A stretch of 55,090 bases of DNA from positions 1 through 55,090 of the forward strand of contig NZ_BJXA01000060.1 of assembly GCF_007990755.1 (NCBI RefSeq). The letters are read 5' to 3'. Within the stretch, counting starts at the first letter, position 1; every line of letters begins with the position of its first letter. Positions 15,825-21,694 of this stretch are shown piece by piece. The DNA comes from Nocardia ninae NBRC 108245 (GTDB lineage: Bacteria > Actinomycetota > Actinomycetes > Mycobacteriales > Mycobacteriaceae). The notes below the pieces were generated by a model. The model was given only the letters and a program-made list of their open reading frames with translations, did not search any database and had not been told where the DNA came from. The position numbers were made by a program, and so were the translations under genes.

Positions 15825-16198
15825 GCGATTGCCTCTGTGTCCACGTTGGTAAGGGTGAGTTCGGGAAAGCTGGCGCTGATGATCTTAGGTAGCCAGATGT
15901 CGTGACCGAACCCCCAGTACTGCACCCGTATACGGTTCGCGGAAGCGTTAGACGGATGTACGTGCAGGGCGGTCACTATCACCGTTGTTGTTGTCTGCTC
16001 AGTGCCACTGTTCCAGGTAAGCACGATCGGATTGCCGGTGAGCGACGCAGATATGAGCATGCTGCACCTGTCGAGATCCATGCTCGTAAGGTCTTGCAGT
16101 TCGTGCGCCAGGTCTGATTGGTTCGGCCAGTGCATTTCGGTCCGAGCGTTCAGCCCCTGCGGGAAATCTGCCCACGTTGTCGTCGTGAATGGCGCCAT
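15821..16198 (-). CDS. Hypothetical accessory protein
   Basis: 125 residues, beta-rich and Thr-rich (TTTTVIVTALHVHPSN ... YWGFGHDIWLPKII). It follows the 109-aa gene closely and is coupled to the 52-aa gene. No family recognised. Under the operator-linked promoter near 16951 if the block is one operon. Confidence 0.65.
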   Translation of the reverse strand: MAPFTTTTWADFPQGLNARTEMHWPNQSDLAHELQDLTSMDLDRCSMLISASLTGNPIVLTWNSGTEQTTTTVIVTALHVHPSNASANRIRVQYWGFGHDIWLPKIISASFPELTLTNVDTEAIA

Positions 16199-16199
16199 G

Positions 16200-16529
16200 C
16201 TAGTTCCCCTTGTTCGTTTTGATCATAGCGGTAATTCGATCGTAGTCTTTTCTGATTGCGCGTCCCTGTCGACGGGTGAACTCATCCACATCAGGCCCTA
16301 GAAAATTGTCTACGTGCAGCTCGAGGTGATACAGAAGCTTGTCTATCTTTTCGGTATCGAGCTGGCCGTAGTGGGCTCTCCATCCTCGGCCGACACGCTT
16401 GAATTCTGGCTCTGGAATATCTGGATTCTCGCGGTGAAATTCGGAGCAACCTGGGTCAAGGCAAGCGTCATAGGTTGTGCCGCTGACGATCACCTCGACC
16501 CGGTTGCTTCCGCTGCGTGGTTCGGTCAT
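16200..16529 (-). CDS. Hypothetical accessory protein
   Basis: 109 residues, overlapping the upstream gene by 4 nt. Beta N-terminus (VEVIVSGTTYDACLDPGCSEFH) and helical C-terminus (IDKLLYHLELHVDNFLG...RQGRAIRKDYDRI). Unknown function; second gene of the leftward block. Confidence 0.7.
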   Translation of the reverse strand: MTEPRSGSNRVEVIVSGTTYDACLDPGCSEFHRENPDIPEPEFKRVGRGWRAHYGQLDTEKIDKLLYHLELHVDNFLGPDVDEFTRRQGRAIRKDYDRITAMIKTNKGN

Positions 16530-16915
16530 CCGAAAGCGATGTCTCCGAGCATCGCGACTTGAAGCACCGCGTCAGCGTCGACCGCGTCCATGTCTGCCTC
16601 ATCCACGTTCAACAGCATATTCCGGCACTGTTTCTTGAGGCTGGCCCTCGCCTCAAAATCTTTGCCACTGATCTTCCGGAATGCCGCCATGAGATCCTTG
16701 TGCCGGATTTCCTTCGTGATGGTTTCGCCGTCCCGCGTGGGGTCCTCGATGGTGACACGCCACATCCAGCCTGCGGGGGCATCGAACGGGAATTCAGCCG
16801 GATACTCCCAGTCTCGATCGAGGCTCACCCACCAAGACCAGTTTGCCGGGAATCCGGTACCGAAGATCATGGTTTCGCTGTCGGTCTCTGTGGCCGCTTT
16901 GATCGTGGTCGACAT
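16526..16915 (-). CDS. Hypothetical accessory protein, first gene of operator-controlled leftward operon
   Basis: 129 residues from ATG 16915, chosen because AGGGAGGAAAATTC precedes it; the open frame to 16978 crosses the promoter. Tail-like tube or coat resemblance was considered: it contains DPTRDGETITKEIRHKDLMAAFRKI and LLNVDEADMDAVDADAVLQVAMLGDIAFG, but no family is certain. A promoter with TTGACA, 17 bp and TACAGT lies just upstream with a 19-bp palindrome in the spacer. Confidence 0.7.
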   Translation of the reverse strand: MSTTIKAATETDSETMIFGTGFPANWSWWVSLDRDWEYPAEFPFDAPAGWMWRVTIEDPTRDGETITKEIRHKDLMAAFRKISGKDFEARASLKKQCRNMLLNVDEADMDAVDADAVLQVAMLGDIAFG

Positions 16916-16949
16916 GAATTTTCCTCCCTGGCGTGTTCGTTCCAGTGCG

Positions 16950-16978
16950 ACTGTATAGACCCTATACAGGACTGTCAA
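16950..16978 (-). promoter_or_regulatory. Promoter with operator palindrome (site 1)
   Basis: Reading leftward: TTGACA (16978-16973), 17 bp, TACAGT (16955-16950). The spacer and -10 carry CTGTATAGACCCTATACAG (16951-16969), a perfect 8-bp inverted repeat with a 3-bp centre. A bound protein would block RNA polymerase. The -35 overlaps the stop codon of the regulator gene. Confidence 0.75.
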
Positions 16979-17430
16979 CGGTTCTTTCTCGATGACTTGA
17001 AGTTCGGGCTGGCCTTTCCGAGGAAGTTCCGGATGGTGGGCCTGGTCATTCGGAACATCGTTGCCAGCTGCGTCTCTGGTACGCCCTTGCCGTTCGCGTT
17101 CAGGTCGGTCATCTCCGCACTCAGCGCCGCGCGTACGTCCCTCAGTCGGTCTTGTGCCGCGTCGTACTGGCCTCGTAGCAGGGCTGCACGCAGCTCGATC
17201 ACTGCGCGTTGCTGGTCATCCGCGACAACGCTTGGTGTCAAGAAGGGGAGCAGTTCGAGCGGGTCGGCAACCTCCGCGCCCGTCGCAATCGTGACCGCGT
17301 CGACGCCGGACAGCAGGGCTTGTGTAACTGCGTGCTCGACATCCGGCAACGGCGTGTGGTCCGGGGTGTCTCGGCGCGCTAGAAGGGCCTCTATCGCCGC
17401 CCGGCGTAGTTCGATCAGGTCTGTCGGCAT
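16975..17430 (-). CDS. C-terminal HTH regulator, probable autoregulated repressor of the 16-19.5 kb module
   Basis: 151 residues. The N-terminal ~110 residues are helical (IELRRAAIEALLARRD ... QYDAAQDRLRDVRAALSAEM) and may dimerise. The C-terminus carries a helix-turn-helix VPETQLATMFRMTRPTIRNFLG (about 118-139) and a basic tail. A promoter CTGACA-17 bp-TATAGT ends 8 bp before its ATG, so its transcript is probably leaderless, and an inverted repeat overlaps that -10. Three related palindromes lie at neighbouring promoters. That it binds them is inferred from location. Confidence 0.75.
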   Translation of the reverse strand: MPTDLIELRRAAIEALLARRDTPDHTPLPDVEHAVTQALLSGVDAVTIATGAEVADPLELLPFLTPSVVADDQQRAVIELRAALLRGQYDAAQDRLRDVRAALSAEMTDLNANGKGVPETQLATMFRMTRPTIRNFLGKASPNFKSSRKNR

Positions 17431-17473
17431 GTATAGGGACTATACGCAGGGGATTTGTGTATGTCAGCGGTCT
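17431..17473 (-). promoter_or_regulatory. Leaderless promoter with operator (site 2)
   Basis: Leftward -35 CTGACA, 17 bp spacer and -10 TATAGT, only 8 bp before the regulator ATG. The -10 lies inside GTATAG-GGA-CTATAC (17431-17445, plus-strand reading), a shorter version of the palindrome at site 1. Suggests autoregulation. Confidence 0.7.
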
Positions 17474-17499
17474 GAATTGATCTGAAGTTCTGCTATCGG

Positions 17500-17528
17500 T
17501 TGCGCTGGCTGTATAGACCCTATACAGT
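17500..17528 (+). promoter_or_regulatory. Promoter with operator palindrome (site 3)
   Basis: Rightward TTGCGC (17500-17505), 17 bp, TACAGT (17523-17528), with CTGTATAGACCCTATACAG at 17509-17527. The layout is identical to site 1. Would drive the rightward genes from 17635, leaving a leader of about 100 nt. Confidence 0.7.
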
Positions 17529-17634
17529 CGAACTCGCTTGAGTTGATTACGTGGTCCGTACCGGCAATGGTGCGGGTTGCGTTGGCAACTCCATGCATTC
17601 ATAACGTTTCCCACGCACAGGAAGAACGCACCCA

Positions 17635-17901
17635 ATGATCACTCAGGATGACGCGCGCAACGGATACGTGTTTCTCGACGGCCGTATCGGCATCGATGGC
17701 GCAATGCTGTTGCTCAGCACGGAGAACGGTGTAGCTCATGTGACCGAGCATGGCGACGGCTTCCATATTGACGTGTTCCCGTCGCATGCTCCGCGCGGTA
17801 AGCGGCATCCGGGCTATTTCATCGCGTGGAAGCTCGAAAACGCATTGCGTGTAGGTGCACGCATGCTTGAATTCATAGGAAAGGGATACGAAATTGGATA
17901 G
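17635..17901 (+). CDS. Hypothetical accessory protein, first gene of rightward operator-controlled operon
   Basis: 88 residues, ATG 17635 with AGGAAG 12 nt upstream. Small beta-rich domain (GYVFLDGRIGIDGAMLLLS ... DGFHIDVFPSHAP) and a C-terminal helix. Similar Nocardia/Gordonia phage proteins may exist but no function is recognised. Confidence 0.7.
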   Translation: MITQDDARNGYVFLDGRIGIDGAMLLLSTENGVAHVTEHGDGFHIDVFPSHAPRGKRHPGYFIAWKLENALRVGARMLEFIGKGYEIG

Positions 17902-17947
17902 GCGCGATGCTGCTAGAATCGCCTCAACATCGGAAGGAGTCGGAGCC

Positions 17948-18169
17948 GTGACGTACACCTACACGTGGACTGTCGAGCGCAGGGAAGACGAAAACAGTCC
18001 GTGGTTGCTACTCGACATGGGCACGGAATCGTCTTCGCTCGATATTCATCTCTTCTTGTCCCGTAAGCGCGACGAGTTGGAAGCGTGGGACTTTGACGAG
18101 CCGAACATGGATCTGAAGGTGTACGACTGGCCCGTGGAGAAGCGCCGGAAGCGGGATAACGCGGCATGA
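17948..18169 (+). CDS. Hypothetical small acidic protein
   Basis: 73 residues from GTG 17948, preferred over an upstream frame opening at 17894 because GGAAGGAG lies 11 nt before it. Sequence TYTYTWTVERREDENSPWLLLDMG ... charged tail EKRRKRDNAA. Its stop overlaps the next ATG. Confidence 0.65.
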   Translation: MTYTYTWTVERREDENSPWLLLDMGTESSSLDIHLFLSRKRDELEAWDFDEPNMDLKVYDWPVEKRRKRDNAA

Positions 18170-18462
18170 AGACTGAACGTTACTGGCTTGCGCAGGAATT
18201 GACAGACGAAGTCAACCGGCATTACGCCTGGTGCATCGGGGTCGCAGGTGGTTTCCAAGTCCGGGTGGCTGCACAGAAGCAAACGGCAACCGCTAAGGCG
18301 CGCACGGCAGGGAAGATCGAGGGTTTGCGCTTGGCCGCCGCGCACGCTCTGACTGTCGCGCAAGGTCTGTCGGAGGAGGAAGCCGAAGTGATAGTGCGAA
18401 ACGACTTCAAGCGCTACCTTGCTGCTGCGGCGATAGATGCCGAGAAGAGCGAAACGCTGTGA
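18166..18462 (+). CDS. Hypothetical helical protein
   Basis: 98 residues, ATG 18166 overlapping the preceding stop. Helical, Ala-rich (KARTAGKIEGLRLAAAHALTVAQGL ... EEEAEVIVRNDFKRYL). Unknown function; third gene of the rightward accessory operon. Confidence 0.65.
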   Translation: MKTERYWLAQELTDEVNRHYAWCIGVAGGFQVRVAAQKQTATAKARTAGKIEGLRLAAAHALTVAQGLSEEEAEVIVRNDFKRYLAAAAIDAEKSETL

Positions 18463-18484
18463 GGAGCAACAGAAGGCGTACGCC

Positions 18485-19036
18485 ATGGCCGAATTGAAGC
18501 TGACACCGCAACAAATTCAGATCCTTCGACGCATGCGCAACATCGAAGCAGGGACGAGCCGCAAAGTGCGACCGTTCAATGAGAACGGCACATTAGCGGA
18601 TACCGAGGTTGCGATACATGAATCTGGGACCATTGGCGACTCAAGCGGCATCCATCTTTCAACGGTTAAAGCGTTCGCGCGTCTCGGGCTCTGTACAGAA
18701 GTCAAAGTGTGGTCAGACTACGACGATTGGCTTACGCGAACCGGCACACGTCGGCGGATGTGGGAAACCAAGCTCACCGCCCTCGGTAAGACGCTGAAGC
18801 TGGACGAACAAACGGAACAGGTTCAGATCCGCGTATTTCGGAAGGATGTCTACAGCGGGTCCGGTTCCGTATCGGTTGACGACGCGCGAAAGTCGATAGC
18901 GCATTGCGAGTCGGACCCCGGAAGGTTCGAAGTGACGCGCGCCGGTGTGCTGGTTCAGGTGCAGGATTTGAGCGAAGAGACGCTGTTCGCCTACTGGTTC
19001 CCCAACGATGAAGAGACCACACAGTCGAGCAACTGA
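18485..19036 (+). CDS. Putative winged-helix-like accessory protein
   Basis: 183 residues from ATG 18485 (GAGGAGCAAC upstream). The first ~105 residues (LKLTPQQIQILRRMRNIEAG ... GIHLSTVKAFARLGL ... RRRMWETKLTALGKTL) look like a winged-helix module of the restriction/MarR kind. The C-terminal part is beta-rich (VLVQVQDLSEETLFAYWF). Function unknown. Operator site 4 begins within its last codons. Confidence 0.6.
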   Translation: MAELKLTPQQIQILRRMRNIEAGTSRKVRPFNENGTLADTEVAIHESGTIGDSSGIHLSTVKAFARLGLCTEVKVWSDYDDWLTRTGTRRRMWETKLTALGKTLKLDEQTEQVQIRVFRKDVYSGSGSVSVDDARKSIAHCESDPGRFEVTRAGVLVQVQDLSEETLFAYWFPNDEETTQSSN

Positions 19037-19051
19037 ATAGACCCTATACAG
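19033..19051 (+). promoter_or_regulatory. Operator palindrome (site 4)
   Basis: CTGAATAG-ACC-CTATACAG; differs from the perfect sites at a single position. Located 53 bp before the next gene and overlapping the end of the previous one. A TACAGG hexamer at 19047 takes the place of the -10 seen at sites 1 and 3, but no good -35 is present. Confidence 0.6.
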
Positions 19052-19103
19052 GATAGGGCGTAGCTGTTACGCTCGTTCCATATTCCGACAAGGAGCAAAC
19101 ATT

Positions 19104-19457
19104 ATGCGCACAGTAACGCTTTACGGAACCGACGCGATCGCAGCGGCCAAGACGCTTCCGAATGGGGCGGTTATCCGGGAATCCGAGCTTTTTAGTGACG
19201 GGACGCGCGAGTACGACCATAACCACGGGCAAGTCAGTGTGGACACCATGGTTTCCGCTCTGGAAGGATGGGCACGCAAATTCAGAACTGCTGATTCCGT
19301 GCACTTCACGTACACGCCCGATGGCGAGGGGAAGCCCAGTGCGGCGCACGAGAGCATTGCTGTTGTGAACATCCTTTGTGATGGTGAACAGTATGTTCGG
19401 TTCTTCGAGGTCAACAACCCGTTTAGTCGCGCTACGGCTGAGTTGGTAGATTTGTAG
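19104..19457 (+). CDS. Hypothetical accessory protein
   Basis: 117 residues, ATG 19104 with AAGGAG 9 nt upstream. Mixed alpha/beta (RTVTLYGTDAIAAAKTLPNG ... ESIAVVNILCDGEQYVRFFEV). Unknown. It stands alone between operator site 4 and a terminator. Confidence 0.7.
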   Translation: MRTVTLYGTDAIAAAKTLPNGAVIRESELFSDGTREYDHNHGQVSVDTMVSALEGWARKFRTADSVHFTYTPDGEGKPSAAHESIAVVNILCDGEQYVRFFEVNNPFSRATAELVDL

Positions 19458-19538
19458 ACAGCGGGACAGACCGCAGGCCGTAAGCGCCTCGCAGCACCAA
19501 GCAAAGGTGCTGAACGACAACTAAATACATGCATCGCA

Positions 19539-19580
19539 GACCCCCGGACGCCAGCGCGGCACCGGGGGTCTTGCTGTTTC
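19539..19580 (+). terminator. Terminator of the accessory module
   Basis: ACCCCCGG (19540-19547) pairs with CCGGGGGT (19562-19569) around a 14-nt loop, followed by CTTGCTGTTTCTAT. Confidence 0.8.
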
Positions 19581-19683
19581 TATACCGCTCCCCAGTGGAG
19601 AGCTGGCAGCTTCCCCCCGATGTTGGGGTGTGGCATCGGCGTGCGATTGAGGCGTGGTCAGCAATCAACGTTTGGAGGAAATC

Positions 19684-19791
19684 ATGAGTGCAGGCATGAG
19701 CTTTGATCAGTGGGTGGAGATCGGTAAGGCTGCCGTCGCTATCGGCAAGCTCGTTCTTCCCATCCTGGGGGCGATTCTGAGCGCCCTCTAG
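19684..19791 (+). CDS. Hydrophobic/amphipathic 35-residue peptide
   Basis: ATG 19684 with a near-perfect GGAGGAAATC ribosome site, TAG 19789-19791. The N-terminus is polar (MSAGMSFDQWVEIGK); the rest is a hydrophobic helix with two Lys (AAVAIGKLVLPILGAILSAL). Isolated between two strong hairpins, so it is a one-gene transcript with strong translation signals. It could be a membrane-active peptide (toxin, holin-like or porin-like); no family is identified. Confidence 0.65.
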   Translation: MSAGMSFDQWVEIGKAAVAIGKLVLPILGAILSAL

Positions 19792-19804
19792 CCCTTCGGG
19801 GCGT

Positions 19805-19851
19805 CCCGGTGTCGGCCGGGGGAGCTTCGGCAACCTCCGGCCGACACCGGG
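19805..19851 (+). terminator. Very strong hairpin behind the peptide gene
   Basis: A perfect 13-bp stem, CCCGGTGTCGGCC (19805-19817) with GGCCGACACCGGG (19839-19851), and more pairing inside (GGGAG/CTCC type). No U-tract follows, so it may be an intrinsic-like terminator, a processing site or an mRNA-stabilising end. Confidence 0.65.
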
Positions 19852-19858
19852 CCATACA

Positions 19859-19929
19859 GGCGTGTAGCTCAACGGGTAGAGCGCCGGTCTCATAAGCCGG
19901 AACGCGGTGGTTCGAGCCCACCCATGCCA
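19859..19929 (+). tRNA. Phage tRNA with CAT anticodon (Met or Ile2)
   Basis: Acceptor GGCGTG/CATGCC (6 bp plus an unpaired seventh position), D stem GCTC/GAGC, anticodon stem 19884-19888/19896-19900 with loop CTCATAA (anticodon 19891-19893), T arm GGTGG-TTCGAGC-CCACC. Slightly short acceptor. Different from the host tRNA at 98, so phage-borne. Confidence 0.85.
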
Positions 19930-19949
19930 ACGAAGCCACGGGTACCCAA

Positions 19950-20000
19950 CCTCTAGCGAGTGTGGCACGGGATACCGGTTCAACTCCGGTCCGCTAGAGG
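19950..20000 (+). ncRNA. tRNA-like minihelix (9-bp acceptor plus T arm)
   Basis: CCTCTAGCG (19950-19958) pairs perfectly with CGCTAGAGG (19992-20000). Inside is ACCGG-TTCAACT-CCGGT (19974-19990), a T-arm with a near-consensus loop. Only 15 nt stand where D and anticodon arms would be, so it cannot decode. Same plan as 3138-3179. It lies inside the tRNA cluster between two good tRNAs. Confidence 0.6.
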
Positions 20001-20044
20001 ACACAAGCAACCCAATCCGGTAGTGGGTGAATATCCGGAGCGTT

Positions 20045-20069
20045 TTGCCGTGCGGAGGGGTCACGGCAA
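20045..20069 (+). other. Perfect hairpin before tRNA-Lys
   Basis: TTGCCGTG (20045-20052) pairs with CACGGCAA (20062-20069) with a 9-nt loop. It ends 3 nt before the tRNA-Lys 5' end and may guide 5' processing or spacing in the polycistronic RNA. Confidence 0.5.
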
Positions 20070-20072
20070 GCC

Positions 20073-20145
20073 GGGCGCGTAGCTCAACTGGTAGAGCAGG
20101 CGACTTTTAATCGTCGGGTTCGGGGTTCGAGTCCCTGCGCGCCCA
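20073..20145 (+). tRNA. tRNA-Lys (TTT)
   Basis: Acceptor GGGCGCG/CGCGCCC perfect, D stem GCTC/GAGC, anticodon stem GGCGA/TCGTC, loop CTTTTAA with TTT at 20106-20108, T arm CGGGG-TTCGAGT-CCCTG, discriminator A. Reads AAA/AAG. Lys-UUU is the classical target of the PrrC anticodon nuclease. Confidence 0.95.
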
Positions 20146-20151
20146 CTCGTT

Positions 20152-20222
20152 TCCCCCGTGGTGTAACGGCAGCACATCGGATTTTGGTTCCGATAGTTCA
20201 GGTTCGAAACCTGGCGGGGGAG
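20152..20222 (+). tRNA. tRNA-Gln (TTG)
   Basis: Acceptor TCCCCCG/CGGGGGA, anticodon stem TCGGA/TCCGA, loop TTTTGGT with TTG at 20184-20186, T arm with TTCGAAA loop. Discriminator G. Reads CAA, a rare codon in a high-GC host. Confidence 0.95.
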
Positions 20223-20267
20223 CGTTGAAAGCTGCTGCGGCGTAGAGGGTTCTCGTCGTGAGGGTAA

Positions 20268-20338
20268 GCGGATGTAGCTCAGTGGTAGAGCGGCGGTCTC
20301 CAAAACCGTTGGCGCGGGTTCGATTCCTGCCATTCGTG
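20268..20338 (+). tRNA. tRNA-Trp (CCA)
   Basis: Acceptor GCGGATG/CATTCGT (includes G-U pairs), D stem GCTC/GAGC, anticodon stem GCGGT/ACCGT, loop CTCCAAA with CCA at 20300-20302, T loop TTCGATT, discriminator G. Confidence 0.93.
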
Positions 20339-20404
20339 CTAGTCCATCAGTTCGGATGCATACGAGCTGAAAACTCTGGAAGTAGCTAACCAGGGGGACA
20401 AATA

Positions 20405-20475
20405 ACGGTAGTCGTCTAGTGGCCTAGGACTCTCCCGCTGAGGGGGCAACGTCGGTTCGAATCCGACCTACCGTG
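20405..20475 (+). tRNA. tRNA-Glu-like with a 5-nt anticodon loop
   Basis: Body like tRNA-Glu: acceptor ACGGTAG/CTACCGT, D arm GTCT...GGAC, T arm GTCGG-TTCGAAT-CCGAC. The anticodon stem CTCCC (20432-20436) with GGGGG (20442-20446) is fully paired but encloses only GCTGA. A normal 7-nt loop and U33 are missing, and the variable loop CAAC is normal, so two loop bases appear deleted. Probably unable to decode. It could be a pseudo-tRNA or a decoy for anticodon nucleases. Confidence 0.7.
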
Positions 20476-20484
20476 CTTAGCGGT

Positions 20485-20505
20485 CCGTGAACAGGGAGTT
20501 CACGG
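20485..20505 (+). other. Hairpin after the tRNA cluster
   Basis: CCGTGAA (20485-20491) pairs with TTCACGG (20499-20505), loop CAGGGAG. No U-run. Possible processing signal at the 3' end of the tRNA transcript. Confidence 0.5.
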
Positions 20506-20536
20506 GGCAACAGGGGCATGCACTCCCCGCCGCGTT

Positions 20537-20681
20537 GTGGAGGTTCCAAGTCGGTACAAGGGCATGTCCCGTTGCGCGACTAGGTACGTCGAAGGGTCAC
20601 CCGGCATATGGAGGCATCCGCCGGGCGGACGTTCGCTTGCTTGGAACTTAAGAACGAGGCGCCGCTACGCGCCTACTCCAC
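20537..20681 (+). ncRNA. Structured RNA candidate closed by two long-range helices
   Basis: GTGGAG (20537-20542) pairs with CTCCAC (20676-20681), and directly inside, GTTCCAAG (20543-20550) pairs with CTTGGAAC (20640-20647). The 28-nt bulge contains an AGGCG/CGCCT hairpin, and the interior holds a CCGGC/GCCGG hairpin. About 14 bp of perfect long-range pairing in a gene-free stretch suggests a folded RNA of about 145 nt downstream of the tRNAs. No known family recognised; no gene seen here. Confidence 0.5.
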
Positions 20682-20720
20682 ACCTTCCGTCTAGCCAGTG
20701 GTGACAGTCGCGGGGGTGAG

Positions 20721-21149
20721 ATGTTCACACGCTCACCCCTACGCCTTGCCCTCGAATCAGGCGACCGTAAAGCCATCATCAAAACGGTTCGGGCGAGAGC
20801 TCATGTCGACCCCGTTTCCGGCTGCCACATTTGGCCGCTACGTCCCAAGGACCCGTATCCGAGGGTCACTGTCGGGCGCCGCACAATCGACGTTCACAGG
20901 GCCGTTCTGGAAGCGCGCCTAGGTTATCCGCTCGGGGACATGGCCGCACACCACCGTTGCAGCGTCGCCCGTTGCGTGAATCCTGATCACCTACAGCCGG
21001 TTACGCAAGCGTCGAACGTCGCAGAGATGTTGGCGCGCACCTATTACGTGTCGCGCATTCGAGCGCTAGAAGCCGCGTTGTCCGCGATCCGCCCATGCCA
21101 TGAGTTATTGCGTGGGTACCCCGATTCTGATGTCGCAAAACCCGTCTGA
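20721..21149 (+). CDS. HNH homing-type endonuclease
   Basis: 142 residues. HNH_3-type core: SGCHIWPL, VTVGRRTIDVHRAVLEARLGYPLG, AHHRCSVARCVNPDHLQPVTQASNVAEM with the catalytic His and the Cys/Asn/His residues present. Such genes are free-standing mobile nucleases of phages. It follows the RNA cluster and may have brought or maintained it. ATG 20721 follows a GGGGGTGAG ribosome site. Confidence 0.88.
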   Translation: MFTRSPLRLALESGDRKAIIKTVRARAHVDPVSGCHIWPLRPKDPYPRVTVGRRTIDVHRAVLEARLGYPLGDMAAHHRCSVARCVNPDHLQPVTQASNVAEMLARTYYVSRIRALEAALSAIRPCHELLRGYPDSDVAKPV

Positions 21150-21163
21150 CCTGCGGTTATATG

Positions 21164-21185
21164 CCAGCCGGCCGCGGCCGGCTGG
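21164..21185. terminator. 22-bp perfect palindrome behind the HNH gene
   Basis: CCAGCCGGCCGCGGCCGGCTGG is self-complementary over its whole length. In RNA it forms a very stable hairpin; no U-tract follows. Likely a transcription end or processing element. Confidence 0.5.
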
Positions 21186-21236
21186 GACTGCGGGGTCACT
21201 TGCAGTTAACCCCGATCGAGACCGGAGGCACGCGGG

Positions 21237-21416
21237 TTGAGCCGCACCTACAGAGACCGAGACAACTACCGCGAACACCGACACGAAAGCGGCTTCTCGC
21301 GACGCAACACGCGTCGGCAAGAACGCAACAAGGTTCGGGACCACATCCGGCATGAGCGGTTCGAAGACGCGGATACGCGACAGACGAAAAACACCGAAGG
21401 GTGGCTAAGCCATTGA
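21237..21416 (+). CDS. Arg/His-rich small basic protein
   Basis: 59 residues from TTG 21237, supported by GGAGGCACGCGGG just upstream. About one third Arg, His or Lys (YRDRDNYREHRHESGFSRRN), with no hydrophobic core. Probably binds nucleic acid or is intrinsically disordered. It lies between the HNH and RNA-repair genes. No family recognised. Confidence 0.55.
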   Translation: MSRTYRDRDNYREHRHESGFSRRNTRRQERNKVRDHIRHERFEDADTRQTKNTEGWLSH

Positions 21417-21501
21417 GCACTACACAGCGTGACGAAACAGGCTGAGCACTAACAGGTTTCGCAACGATCACACCTGCACACCAACCGTGAGGACGCCAAA
21501 C

Positions 21502-21678
21502 ATGCTCAACCGCAACAAGCGCAAGCCGACCCGTACCAGCTCGACCCCCCGTAGCGCCAACGACCAGGCCGCGCCGGTCACCTACTTCGGTGGCGGTTCC
21601 GTCGAGGCCACTCACACCGCGCCCAGTGCACCCAGCTGTGACACTTCGTTCAGCGCAGGGGATTGCGGCGCGTTCTAA
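21502..21678 (+). CDS. Small Ser/Thr/Pro-rich protein
   Basis: 58 residues from ATG 21502 (GTGAGGA upstream; a GTG at 21487 is the alternative). Basic N-terminus (RNKRKPTRTSS), low-complexity body and two Cys near the end (SCDTSFSAGDCGAF). Precedes the kinase gene by 16 nt. Unknown. Confidence 0.5.
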   Translation: MLNRNKRKPTRTSSTPRSANDQAAPVTYFGGGSVEATHTAPSAPSCDTSFSAGDCGAF

Positions 21679-21694
21679 ATCGAGGTAACCACGA

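Noticed and set aside
19859-19929. Assignment of the CAT tRNA firmly to Met
   Set aside because: Ile2 with lysidine cannot be told from Met by sequence alone here, so left open.
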